64,000 bases of DNA from Roseiarcus sp963776665 (GTDB taxonomy: Bacteria > Pseudomonadota > Alphaproteobacteria > Rhizobiales > Beijerinckiaceae), in assembly GCA_963776665.1 (NCBI GenBank), contig CAVZNQ010000029.1, positions 62,001 through 126,000 of the forward strand, written 5' to 3'. This document shows, piece by piece, positions 49,988-60,760 of this stretch. Positions within the stretch are counted from its first letter, which is position 1. Each line of letters begins with the position of its first letter. The notes below the pieces were generated by a model that worked only from the letters and a program-made list of their open reading frames with translations, did no database searches and was not told the DNA's origin. The position numbers were made by a program, and so were the translations under genes.

Positions 49988-51022
49988 TTAAGCCTTAACG
50001 TTGGGCCAGGTGTCCGCCAGCCGGTAACCGGAAGGCCAGGGATCGGCCGGATCCAGCATATACTGATTGATACCGGTAATCCATCCCCGCCCGGAAATGA
50101 TCGGGACAATGGCGGCCCGGCCGGCGATCGCCGTCGAGCGGGCGATGCGGCAGACAAACTCCGAGCCGATGATCGACCGGGCGCGATAGACGTCGCCTTC
50201 GGCCATCAGCCCGCGGGCGCTGAGCGTGGCCATGCGGGCCGAGCAGCCGGTTCCGGTCGGCGAGCGGTCGATCTTGCCGGGGCGGACGACGACCGCGTTG
50301 GGGCCGCTGAGCTCTTTTCCGTCGCGGGCGAGCGGGCCGGCGAACTGGCAGAACGAGATATGGTCCCAGCCTGCGGTCTCGGGATGAGCGAAGCCGAACT
50401 GCTCGTTGGCCGCCGCGGTGATCCTGACGCCGGTCTCGGCGAGGTCGCGCGCCTCGTCCGGCGCGATGACGAAGCCGAGCGCCGCCGCGTCGACGATGAC
50501 GAAGCTGTCGCCGCCATAGGCAATGTCGACCTTGAGCGTCCCCAGGCCTTCGACCTCGAGCGGCGCGTCGAGCCGGTCGGCGAACGAAGGCACGTTCTCG
50601 ACGCTGATGCGCTCGGCCTTGCCGTCCCGGCAATCGGCGACGACCGCGATCAGCCCGCCCGGCGCCTCGAGGGTGAGATGCGTCTTGGGCTCCTGCATCG
50701 GCAGAATGCCGGCGTCGAGCAGCACCGTCGCGACGCAGATGGCGTTCGAGCCGGACATCGGGGGCGTATCCTCGGGCTCCATGATGATGAAGCCCATCTG
50801 CGCCCGCGGGTCCTTGGCCGGCACGAGCAGGTTGACATGGCGAAAGACGCCGCCGCGCGGCTCGTTGAGCACGAAGGCGCGCAACGCGCCGTCCCTGGCG
50901 ATGAACCGCGACTGCTCCCACAATGTCTCGCCGGGCGGGGCAGGGACCCCGCCGACGATCACGTCGCCGACCTCGCCCTCGGCGTGGCAGGAGACGATGT
51001 GGATGATTTTGGAGGTGCGCAT
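49988..51022 (-). CDS. Proline racemase-superfamily enzyme with Ser/Thr active-site pair
   Basis: A 344-residue enzyme of the proline racemase / 4-hydroxyproline epimerase / trans-3-hydroxyproline dehydratase superfamily. In racemases two cysteines act as acid-base pair (MCGH and SPCGTG). Here the first is Ser90 (PPMSGSNAICVAT) and the second Thr256 (DRSPTGTGCSARMA), with cysteines at 96 and 260 displaced. A Cys-to-Thr change at the second site is known for dehydratases; the Ser/Thr pair needs checking. HAEGEVGDVIVGG at the N-terminus is family-typical. Reaction probably on a hydroxyproline isomer, not certain. Confidence 0.85.
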   Translation of the reverse strand: MRTSKIIHIVSCHAEGEVGDVIVGGVPAPPGETLWEQSRFIARDGALRAFVLNEPRGGVFRHVNLLVPAKDPRAQMGFIIMEPEDTPPMSGSNAICVATVLLDAGILPMQEPKTHLTLEAPGGLIAVVADCRDGKAERISVENVPSFADRLDAPLEVEGLGTLKVDIAYGGDSFVIVDAAALGFVIAPDEARDLAETGVRITAAANEQFGFAHPETAGWDHISFCQFAGPLARDGKELSGPNAVVVRPGKIDRSPTGTGCSARMATLSARGLMAEGDVYRARSIIGSEFVCRIARSTAIAGRAAIVPIISGRGWITGINQYMLDPADPWPSGYRLADTWPNVKA

Positions 51023-51077
51023 GATATGCTCTTAGTAGCATCTCCTTGAGCAAGCTTGAGGGGTGGGAGGGGCGGCC

Positions 51078-51440
51078 ATGTTCGACCACGTCGGCTTCAA
51101 CGTTTCCGATTTCGCCCGGAGCAAGGCTTTTTATCTGGCCGCGCTTCGGCCGCTTGGCATGGGGCTCATGCGCGAAACCGACAAATTCGCGGTGATCGGC
51201 CATGCTTCCGGGCGCCTCTGGATCGGCGTCTTCGGGCCGGCCGCGACGCCGATCCACTTCGCCTTCCGGGCGGACAACCGGAAAGCGGTCGAAGCCTTCC
51301 ATGCCGCCGCGATAGCCGCGGGCGGGCGCGACAACGGCGGTCCGGGCCTCCGCCCGAACTACAGCCCGGATTACTACGCCGCCTTCGTTTACGATCCCGA
51401 CGGGCACAACGTTGAGGCGGTGACGTTCTCGGCCGATTGA
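51078..51440 (+). CDS. VOC family (glyoxalase/bleomycin resistance-like) protein
   Basis: A 120-residue single-domain vicinal-oxygen-chelate protein: MFDHVGFNVSDFARSKAFYL, then HFAFRADNRKAVEAFHAAAI and YAAFVYDPDGHNVEAV. His4 and the terminal Glu (NVEAV) are candidate metal ligands. The start at 51078 has GGGAGGGG upstream. Family members include dioxygenases, glyoxalases and antibiotic-binding proteins; the role here is unknown. Confidence 0.85.
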   Translation: MFDHVGFNVSDFARSKAFYLAALRPLGMGLMRETDKFAVIGHASGRLWIGVFGPAATPIHFAFRADNRKAVEAFHAAAIAAGGRDNGGPGLRPNYSPDYYAAFVYDPDGHNVEAVTFSAD

Positions 51441-51516
51441 GTCGAGCTGTCCCGATTGCCAGCGGCCCAGGACAAGGTGACAGAGACTTCGCGGAAACGG
51501 GAAGATCAATTGCGGG

Positions 51517-51993
51517 TCAGCCAGCAAGCCCGCCATGCGATCCCAAGACTGCGCCGAGGATCGTGACGACCGCGGCTGCGAGCAGTACGAAATGCGCAAG
51601 CCAAATGCGCCGCAATACGGCTCCCGGATCGCGCGCCGCCGTCGCGTCGAGCCGCCCGTGCGCGAGCGGCTCGCCGACGAAAACAATCAGCATGAACACG
51701 ATCCAAACTGCGGCCATGAGCCCGAGCCACCAGAGCGCCGGGTCGGCAAAGCCAGCCCAGAGATCGAGCCGCCAAGTCATCCAGAGTCCCGCCGCCCCGG
51801 CAAGCGGGATGGAAATGCGCGCCTGGGCTGCGAAGCGGCGCTCGATGGCTTCGAACAGCGCCCAGCCTTTCCGCGCGTCTTCATTCGATCTGGCGAGGGG
51901 CAGCGCGATGAGGGTGACGAAGGCGACGCCGCCGATCCAGTGAACGACGCACAAGACGTGAACTGCGCGGGCGAGTTCGATGTCGTCGATCAA
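51517..51993 (-). CDS. CopD-like four-helix membrane protein
   Basis: An inner-membrane protein with four or five helices: LARAVHVLCVVHWIGGVAFV with His pair, RISIPLAGAAGLWMTWRLDL, LWWLGLMAAVWIVFMLIVFV, HFVLLAAAVVTILGAVLGSH. The histidine pattern resembles CopD/DUF2269-type proteins linked to copper or haem b. I favour the TTG at 51993, which has GGGGGAG just upstream (158 residues); an ATG at 52032 would add 13 residues. Next to the divergent leuC gene. Confidence 0.7.
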   Translation of the reverse strand: MIDDIELARAVHVLCVVHWIGGVAFVTLIALPLARSNEDARKGWALFEAIERRFAAQARISIPLAGAAGLWMTWRLDLWAGFADPALWWLGLMAAVWIVFMLIVFVGEPLAHGRLDATAARDPGAVLRRIWLAHFVLLAAAVVTILGAVLGSHGGLAG

Positions 51994-52142
51994 TGGCTCC
52001 CCCGGATCATCCCCGCTTCGCCATTCCATCATAGACGACTATGGAGCCCGCGGCGCTTCCCCCTTCCATCCTCGTCCCATCCGGCATAGATAGCGCCCAA
52101 TTCCCTCTTGAATTCGCGCCCCAATCGGCGCTGGAGAGCGTT

Positions 52143-53547
52143 ATGTCCAAGCCGCGTACGTTGTATGACAAGATCTGGGACGACCATGTGCTCGACACCA
52201 AGGGCGATCTCTCCCTCATCTATATCGACCGCCATCTGGTCCATGAGGTCACGAGCCCGCAGGCGTTCGAGGGCCTCAGGCTATCCGGGCGCAAGGTTCG
52301 CGCGCCGCACAAGACGCTGGCCGTCGTCGACCACAACATCCAGACCACCGACCGCAGCGCCGGCATCGCCGATCCCGAAAGCCGCCAGCAGGTCGAGGAG
52401 CTCGCCCGCAACGCCAAAGAGTTCGGCATCGAATATTACGACGAGTTCGACGTGCGGCAGGGCGTCGTCCACATCATTGGGCCGGAGCAGGGCTTTACCC
52501 TGCCCGGCACGACCATCGTCTGCGGCGACAGCCACACCTCGACCCATGGCGCCTTCGGCGCACTCGCGCACGGCATCGGCACCTCCGAGGTCGAGCATGT
52601 GCTCGCGACCCAGACCTTGATCCAGACCAAGGCCAAGAACATGCGGGTCAAGGTCGATGGCGCGCTTCCGGCCGGCGTCACCGCCAAGGACATCATCCTC
52701 GCCATCATCGGCCAGATCGGGACGGCGGGCGGCACCGGCCACGTCATCGAATATTGCGGCTCGGCGATCGAGGCGCTTTCGATGGAAGGGCGGATGACGG
52801 TCTGCAACATGTCGATCGAGGGCGGCGCGCGCGCCGGCATGATCGCTCCGGACGCCAAGACCTACGCCTATCTCAAGGACCGGCCGAAGTCGCCGAAAGG
52901 CGCCCATTGGGATCAAGCGATGCGCCATTGGGAGACGCTGCCGCAGCGACGAGGGCGCCGAGTTCGACCGCGATGTCTTCCTCAACGCCGCCGATCTGCC
53001 GCCGATCGTCTCCTGGGGCACGAGCCCGCAGGACGTGGCGCCGATCCTGGGCGCCGTGCCGCGGGTCGAGGACGGTCCGACCGAACAGAAGCGCGCCTCG
53101 ATCAGGCGCGCGCTCGACTACATGGGGCTCAAGGGCGGCGAGAAGATCGCCGACATTGAAATCGACCGGGTCTTCATCGGTTCGTGCACCAACGGTCGGA
53201 TCGAGGATTTGCGCGCCGCCGCGGCGATCGCCAACGGCCGCAAGGTTTCGGAGCGCGTCAACGCGATGGTCGTGCCGGGATCGGGCCTGGTCAAGGCGCA
53301 GGCCGAGGCCGAGGGCCTGGACAAGATTTTCCTCGCCGCCGGTTTCGAATGGCGCGAGCCGGGCTGCTCGATGTGCCTGGCGATGAACCCCGACAAGCTC
53401 GCCCCTGGCGAGCGCTGCGCCTCGACCTCGAACCGCAATTTCGAGGGCCGGCAGGGCTATCGGGGCCGTACCCACCTCGTCTCGCCCGCGATGGCGGCGG
53501 CGGCGGCGATCGCCGGACGGTTTGTCGACGTGAGGGACTGGCGGTAA
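52143..53547 (+). pseudogene. leuC: 3-isopropylmalate dehydratase large subunit, one-base frameshift
   Basis: LeuC isomerises 2- to 3-isopropylmalate in leucine synthesis, using a [4Fe-4S] cluster. The first part (MSKPRTLYDKIWDDHVLDTK, VCGDSHTSTHGAFGALAHGI, RMTVCNMSIEGGARAGMIAP) is one frame up to AMRHWETL. The rest (SDEGAEFDRDVFLNAADLPP, FIGSCTNGRIEDL, PGCSMCLAMNPDKL with three cluster cysteines, NFEGRQG) is in the next frame. Deleting one C at 52941-52942 restores WETLRSDEG and gives 467 residues, the normal length. An essential biosynthetic gene broken by one base suggests a sequence error. Confidence 0.92.
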
Positions 53548-53551
53548 AGGC

Positions 53552-53968
53552 ATGAAAGTCGGCGATCTGCTCATTGACGAGAGCGAGATCGTCGAGAGCT
53601 TCGTGCGCGCGTCGGGACCGGGCGGACAGAACGTCAACAAGGTTGCGAGCGCGGTCGAATTGCGCTTCGACGCGCGCAAGAGTCGGAGCCTGCCCGACGA
53701 CGTCGCGGTCCGGTTGATCAAACTCGCCGGGGCGCGGGCGACTCAGGACGGCGTCATCGTCATTTTCGCCCAGCGGTTCTCGACCCAGCCTCGCAACCGC
53801 GAGGATGCGCGCCTCCGTCTCGCGGCCCTGGTTGCGAAGGCGCAGGAGCGGGCGAAGCCGCGCCTCGCCACCCGTCCCACACGCGCCTCGAGGACGCGCC
53901 GACTCGACGAGAAGGCCCGGCGCGGCGCGGTGAAGGCGTTCAGGAGCCGGACTACCGAGGCCGAGTAA
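53552..53968 (+). CDS. arfB: Alternative ribosome-rescue factor ArfB (YaeJ-type peptidyl-tRNA hydrolase)
   Basis: A 138-residue protein with the release-factor catalytic GGQ motif (VRASGPGGQNVNKVASAVEL) and a basic C-terminal tail (RPTRASRTRRLDEKARRG). It has no codon-recognition domain, so it frees stalled ribosomes on truncated mRNAs. The ribosome binding site is AAAGG. It starts 4 bp after leuC and is probably co-transcribed, which looks incidental. Confidence 0.92.
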   Translation: MKVGDLLIDESEIVESFVRASGPGGQNVNKVASAVELRFDARKSRSLPDDVAVRLIKLAGARATQDGVIVIFAQRFSTQPRNREDARLRLAALVAKAQERAKPRLATRPTRASRTRRLDEKARRGAVKAFRSRTTEAE

Positions 53969-54030
53969 ACTTTCTGGTCGACGCCCATGGAGGCGGCGGC
54001 GCGCCGGCCGGCTCGCGGTCGGCCTTCGCC

Positions 54031-54945
54031 CTATTCCGCGGCTCGAAGGGTCCCGTACTGGGGACGCCAAGGCGGCGTCTCGGCTTCTCGTTCTTCCTCG
54101 CTGATCGAGGCTTGAAATTCTTCCTCGCCCTTCAACGCCGCGAACTCGACCAGATCGTGCGAGCAAAACAGTTTGACGGCCCCCATCGACAGCCGCGCAA
54201 GCTCGCGTAGACGGGCCAGATTGGCGCGCCGCGCCGCGCCGTCGACGCTGATGAGGCTTTCGAACGCCCGCACGCCCCCCGGCGTCGCGCCGCCGCCCGG
54301 CTCGATCTCGGAATGGTGGAAATATGCATCGCCGCAATGGAGCAGCCAATCCTCCGACCGCCGCACCGCGACGCCGCAATGTCCGCGCGTGTGGCCCGGC
54401 AGCGGAATCAGGAGGACCTCATCGTTCGTTCCGGGAATCGCGCGCACCGCCGAGAAGCCGAACCAGGACTCTCCCTCTTCCTTGACCACCGCCCATTTCT
54501 TGACGGCGGAAATCTGCACCGCGCGATAGCGGCTGCGCTCGATGAGGCTCGGCCGGCTCGAGGCGGCGCGAAGCTCGTCGGCGTGGACGTGGACCGCCGC
54601 GCCGGGGAAATCGCTGATGCCTCCCGCGTGGTCGAGGTCAAGGTGGGTCGGCACGATGTGGCGCACGTCGCTCGGGCGATAGCCCAGGTCGACGACCTGC
54701 CGCAGCGCCGTCTCCGCGACCTCGAGCCGCGGCCGCATCGTGAGGTTGAAGAGAAGTCCGAGCCGCCGAGGCTCGTTGACATCCTCGACGCCGAGGCCGG
54801 TGTCGACGAGGATCAGCCGATCGTCGCCCTCGATCAGGAGGCAGTGACAGCACATCGGCGCGGGCGACAGCAGCCCGCCGGAACCGCCGAACGCTCTCCC
54901 GCCGGGCGGACATAGCGACCCGCAGTTGAGATGATGAATTCGCAC
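54031..54945 (-). CDS. MBL-fold metallo-hydrolase
   Basis: A 304-residue metallo-beta-lactamase-fold hydrolase. Zinc ligands: THLDLDHAGG (HxxxDH form, H-L-D-L-D-H), a His in PLPGHTRGHCGVAV, an Asp in LLHCGDAYFH, and a terminal His in LFCSHDLVEF. It resembles quorum-quenching lactonases and general MBL hydrolases; substrate not evident. It starts close to an extended non-coding region. Confidence 0.85.
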   Translation of the reverse strand: MRIHHLNCGSLCPPGGRAFGGSGGLLSPAPMCCHCLLIEGDDRLILVDTGLGVEDVNEPRRLGLLFNLTMRPRLEVAETALRQVVDLGYRPSDVRHIVPTHLDLDHAGGISDFPGAAVHVHADELRAASSRPSLIERSRYRAVQISAVKKWAVVKEEGESWFGFSAVRAIPGTNDEVLLIPLPGHTRGHCGVAVRRSEDWLLHCGDAYFHHSEIEPGGGATPGGVRAFESLISVDGAARRANLARLRELARLSMGAVKLFCSHDLVEFAALKGEEEFQASISEEEREAETPPWRPQYGTLRAAE

Positions 54946-55548
54946 GCGTCCGACCCTCCGACCGGCTGGATTGTCTCAGCCCGTCACAAGGCGGGCGTCA
55001 GCGTCCATCTACGGCAGGAGGGCAATTGTACATTGATTTGATGAACCATTAACGCAACTCGTGCCTTTTTCCGGACTCGCCGAGGGCCAGACAGGAACAT
55101 CCTGTATCGCTCATCTTTCCTTAAGGGAGCCTTAAACGCAAGACGCCAATTCAAATACCACAAATAGTCAACAGGAAATCTCTGTTTGACGAGCATGTAT
55201 GGTAAATGAGGAGCGGAACTCCCAATATGCATTGTCCAAAACGATAGGGAGATCAAAGTCTTTTGCGCCGCGGAGAGCCGGGCCTTCGGCGCCCTTGACC
55301 TCGGCGACGGGCCGAACCTTCTGGCCTTCGGCGGCCTTGCAACCGGGAGGTCGAGCGCCGCGGCTGGCGGCGAGCGTCTGCTTGGGCCGCGGCTTTCCCG
55401 ATCCCAAGACGAAGAGGCTCGCGAGCCGCGGCGGGCCTCGGGGCGGGGCTCCCTTAGCGGGAGCGAACAGGCCGACCAGCGGGTCGGCCAGTCCGCCCAA
55501 GGCCCGTCAGGGCCTTGGGTTCCAGAGCTGTCCGGGGCGCTGCTCCGC
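54946..55548. other. 600-bp region without a gene, AT-richer core
   Basis: Between the MBL hydrolase start and the typA stop. From about 55020 to 55255 the DNA is clearly richer in A and T than its surroundings. The right part (55260-55548) is very GC-rich and holds the hairpin array listed separately. Open frames here have no family-like sequence. Confidence 0.55.
55416..55519. repeat. Array of four palindromic hairpins downstream of typA
   Basis: GGCTCGCGAGCC (55416-55427), GCTCCC-TTAGC-GGGAGC (55448-55464), GCCGACC-AGCG-GGTCGGC (55471-55488) and CCCAAGGCCC-GTCA-GGGCCTTGGG (55496-55519), all perfect stems. The last lies 30 bp past the typA stop and may stop typA transcription; the other three are unexplained. 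Confidence 0.7.
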
Positions 55549-57375
<1,827 letters not shown>

Positions 57376-57629
57376 GGGAGAAGAGGCTCGTTGCGGACGG
57401 CCCGAGACGGGCGGACGGGCGCCCTGTCTTTTGACCGCGAAGGTAACGGAGGCGCGACGGCGCTGCGCGGGTTCGCGGCCGACGATTGTGCGCCGCAATA
57501 CATGAAGGAAGACCGAAAGGGAAGGGCAATGCGAAGCGAGGCGGAGAGCGCTGGCGCGATTTACAATGCGTCCGACTCCCCCTAGCTTTTCCGCAAGCCC
57601 GCGAGGGGGCGCGACGCCTGGGAGGATGG

Positions 57630-59189
57630 ATGGACGCCAATCTGCGCCGGCAGACGCTGGCGGACACGCTGCGCCGAAGCGCCAATCGGTTCCCTGACCG
57701 GCTCGGGCTCGCCTGCGGATCGACGCGGTGGACTTATCGTGAGCTCCTGGGAGTCTGTGAGCGGCTTGCCGGCGCTCTCGCGCAGCGGGGCGTCAGGCGC
57801 GGCGACAAGGTTGCTGTCCTCGCCCGGAACTCACACGGCTTTGTCGCGCTCCGCTATGCGCTCATGCGGCTCGGCGCTGTTATGGTTCCTATCAATTTCA
57901 TGCTGCAGCCGGACGAGATCGGCTTCATTCTCAACCATTCCGGCGCGCGCATGCTCGCTTCCGACAGCGGCATGGCGGAAGTCGCCCGGAAAGGGGCGGC
58001 GCAGGCGCAGCATGTGAGCGAATTCCTCTGGCTGCCGTCCGAAGAGGAGACGGTTCCGGCCGAAGGAATGACCAGTTTCGATGCGCTGCTCGAGACCGGG
58101 GGCGAGGCGCCGGGCGAGGGACCCGAAAGCTTCGACGTCGCCCAGATCGTCTATACCAGCGGCACCGAGTCCCGCCCCAAGGGCGTACAGCTGACCCATG
58201 ATGCGATCCTCTGGCAGTATGTGAGCTGTGCGGTCGACGCGGAGATCGTTGGCGACGACGTCTCGGTGCACGCGCTGCCGCTCTATCATTGCGCCCAGCT
58301 CGACGTGTTCCTGGGTCCGTCGATCTATGTCGGCGGCGTCAATGTGGTGACTGCCAAGCCGGTCCCCGACAATATCTTCCGCCTGATCGGGCGCGAGCGT
58401 GCAACCTCGTTCTTCGCCCCGCCGACGGTTTGGATCGCGATGCTGCGCGCGCCGGGTTTCGACGCGGCGAATCTCTCGAGCCTCCGCAAGGGGTACTATG
58501 GCGCCTCGATCATGCCGGTCGAGGTGATGCGGGAGATGGCGAGCCGCATGCCGGAGGTGCGCCTCTGGAATCTCTACGGCCAGACCGAGATCGCCCCCCT
58601 CGCCACCATGCTCGGACCTGGCGATCAGCTCCGCAAGCCCGGGTCCTGCGGCCGCCCCGTGCTCAACGTCGAGACGCGGGTCGTCGACGAAGCGATGGAG
58701 GACGTGAAGCCCGGCGAGGTGGGCGAGATCGTCCATCGTTCGCCCCATCTGATGCTCGGCTACTACAGGGACGAGGAGAAAACGGCCGAGGCGTTCCGCG
58801 GCGGCTGGTTCCACTCGGGCGACCTCGCCACCATCGACGAGGAGGGTTTCATCAGCGTCGTCGACCGCAAGAAGGACATGATCAAGTCCGGAGGCGAGAA
58901 CGTCGCCAGCCGCGAGGTCGAGGAAGCCATCTACCTTCTCGCGGGCGTCTCGGAAGTCGCGGCGATCGGGGTGCCGCATCCGCGCTGGATCGAGGCGGTG
59001 GTGGCCGTGGTGGTGCCGAAGGCCGGGGCGGCGCTGAGCGAGAAGCTCGTGCTCGACCATGCCCACGGGGTGCTCGCCGGATTCAAGGTCCCCAAGCGGG
59101 TGATCCTCGCCGAGTCCCTGCCGAAGAATCCGAGTGGGAAAATCCTCAAGCGGCAGTTGCGCGAAGAACATGGGGGCGCGTTCCGGTAA
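57630..59189 (+). CDS. Acyl-CoA synthetase (AMP-binding enzyme)
   Basis: A 519-residue ANL-superfamily ligase that activates a carboxylic acid with ATP and CoA. The ATG at 57630 has GGGAGGA upstream. Motifs: P-loop YTSGTESRPKGVQLTHD (a Glu-Ser replaces the common Thr-Gly), A5 LYGQTEIAPL, A7 WFHSGDLATIDEEGFISVVD, hinge DRKKDMIKSGGENV and the catalytic Lys in NPSGKILKRQLR. Family members act on fatty, aromatic or dicarboxylic acids; this one is not assignable. A remnant of an alpha/beta hydrolase gene follows. Confidence 0.9.
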   Translation: MDANLRRQTLADTLRRSANRFPDRLGLACGSTRWTYRELLGVCERLAGALAQRGVRRGDKVAVLARNSHGFVALRYALMRLGAVMVPINFMLQPDEIGFILNHSGARMLASDSGMAEVARKGAAQAQHVSEFLWLPSEEETVPAEGMTSFDALLETGGEAPGEGPESFDVAQIVYTSGTESRPKGVQLTHDAILWQYVSCAVDAEIVGDDVSVHALPLYHCAQLDVFLGPSIYVGGVNVVTAKPVPDNIFRLIGRERATSFFAPPTVWIAMLRAPGFDAANLSSLRKGYYGASIMPVEVMREMASRMPEVRLWNLYGQTEIAPLATMLGPGDQLRKPGSCGRPVLNVETRVVDEAMEDVKPGEVGEIVHRSPHLMLGYYRDEEKTAEAFRGGWFHSGDLATIDEEGFISVVDRKKDMIKSGGENVASREVEEAIYLLAGVSEVAAIGVPHPRWIEAVVAVVVPKAGAALSEKLVLDHAHGVLAGFKVPKRVILAESLPKNPSGKILKRQLREEHGGAFR

Positions 59190-59271
59190 GACCGCGCGGC
59201 CAATGACGGCGCGGCCGAATCGAGCGCCGACCCGCCAGGCCCGGCAGGTTTCAGGCGATGGCGGACGGCAA

Positions 59272-59536
59272 ATGGCGAAGACGCAGAAGGTCGAGGCGCC
59301 GAACGGGCCGCTCGCCGTTTTTGAGTCCGGGGGAGAGGGACCTCAAAGCGCCCCTCGCCGTGCTGCACGGCGCCGACGACGAGCTGATCAACGCCCGCTA
59401 TTTCGCGTCGCTGGCCATGCCGACGCTATGGCGCGGCGCGGTGCAGACGATCTCCGGCGCCGGGCATACGCCGCAATGGGAAACGCCCGAAGCCTTCGAT
59501 GCGCTCATCGAGGCGTTCATCGCCGAGACGGCGTGA
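59272..59536 (+). pseudogene. Alpha/beta hydrolase remnant with a large internal deletion
   Basis: The start (MAKTQKVEAPNGPLAVFESG, from 59272) looks like the first strand of an alpha/beta hydrolase. After ~22 codons a different frame gives LKAPLAVLHGADDELINARY and ISGAGHTPQWETPEAFDALI, the C-terminal part with catalytic Asp (GADDE) and His (GAGHTP). The ~170 residues with the nucleophile are missing, and the two ends do not share a frame. So this is a deletion remnant. Confidence 0.7.
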
Positions 59537-59540
59537 ACGC

Positions 59541-60650
59541 TCACTTCGCGATCGGCTCGTATTTGCCGGCGCTCCACATGTTGATGTCGTAGCTCGGGTC
59601 CAGGATATCGCCTTTGCTGTCGAACCGAACCGACCCCAGGACAGTCTCGACAGGTTTGCCGTCCTCGAGCGCCTTGGCGATGGCCTTCGGATCGTCCGAG
59701 CCGGCGCGCTTGATCCCCTCGGCGATCGCCTGAATTACGCCGTAGCTGAACAGGGTGAAGCCTTCAGGGTTGAATCCCTGAGCCTTGAACTGCTCGAGCG
59801 CGGCGGCTGCGCTCGGCGACCGGCGCGGATCGGTCGGGAAAGTGAACAGCGTGCCTTCGCCGGCCGGTCCGGAGATCTGCCAGAATTCCGACGTCGCGAT
59901 GCTGTCGCCGGTCATAAGGTTCAGCTTGTAGCCCTGGTCGACCGCCTGCCGCAGCATGAGTCCGGCCTCGGTGTGATAGCCCCCGAAATAGACGAATTCG
60001 GCGCCGGCGTTCTTCAGCTTGGTGATGACCGCGGTGTAGTCCTTTTCGCCCGGATTGATGCCTTCAAAAAGAACCTCGGTCACGCCCGCGGCGTTCAGCT
60101 TGTCCTTGACCACCTGCGCCAGGCCTTTCCCGTAGGCCGACTTGTCGTGCAGGATTGCGATTTTCTTGCCCTTGTACTTGTCGGCGATCCAGGGCGCGAT
60201 GAATTCCCCCTGCCTGTCGTCGCGCGGGTAGATGCGCATGATGGTCGAATGTCCCTTCTCGGTCAGGGCGGGATTCGAGGACGCGGGCGACATCATCAGG
60301 ATGCTGTTGTCGGCATAGACGTCGGCAGCGGGAATCGACGAGCCCGAGCAGGCATGGCCGTCGACATATCTGATCTGTTGCCCGACGATGAGGTTGGCGA
60401 CCGCTACCGCCTGCTTCGGATCGCAGGCGTCGTCCTGGATTACAATCTTGATCTTGCGCCCGTTGACGCCGCCGGCGTTGTTGATCGCCGCCGCAGCAGC
60501 CTCGGCTCCCCGCTTCATCTGTTCGCCGATGCTCGCGACAGGTCCGGTCATGGGCCCGGCGACCGCGATCGCGATGTCGTCGGCCCGGACCGGCGCGGTC
60601 AGCGCCAGGAGGCCGAGTCCGGTCAACGAAAAGATCAATGCTGTGCGCAT
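59541..60650 (-). CDS. Branched-chain amino-acid ABC transporter substrate-binding protein
   Basis: A 369-residue periplasmic LivJ-type protein. The ATG at 60650 has GGGAGGA upstream and a signal peptide (MRTALIFSLTGLGLLALTAP). The mature part is close to the classical leucine/isoleucine/valine binders: IAIAVAGPMTGPVASIGEQM, GGVNGRKIKIVIQDDACDPK, DGHACSGSSIPAADVYADNS, IMRIYPRDDRQGEF, with a Cys pair (DACDPK, HACSGS). No other transporter subunits are adjacent. The reading frame is open upstream into the GNAT gene, see that entry. Confidence 0.9.
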   Translation of the reverse strand: MRTALIFSLTGLGLLALTAPVRADDIAIAVAGPMTGPVASIGEQMKRGAEAAAAAINNAGGVNGRKIKIVIQDDACDPKQAVAVANLIVGQQIRYVDGHACSGSSIPAADVYADNSILMMSPASSNPALTEKGHSTIMRIYPRDDRQGEFIAPWIADKYKGKKIAILHDKSAYGKGLAQVVKDKLNAAGVTEVLFEGINPGEKDYTAVITKLKNAGAEFVYFGGYHTEAGLMLRQAVDQGYKLNLMTGDSIATSEFWQISGPAGEGTLFTFPTDPRRSPSAAAALEQFKAQGFNPEGFTLFSYGVIQAIAEGIKRAGSDDPKAIAKALEDGKPVETVLGSVRFDSKGDILDPSYDINMWSAGKYEPIAK

Positions 60651-60760
60651 GGTTGGATCCTCCCTCACGCGACGCGGCTGCTCACGGCCGTTTCGACCCC
60701 GATGGCGATAACCCTGAACGGTCGTGAGGGCAACCGCATCGGCCGAAAGCGCCCCCTTGG

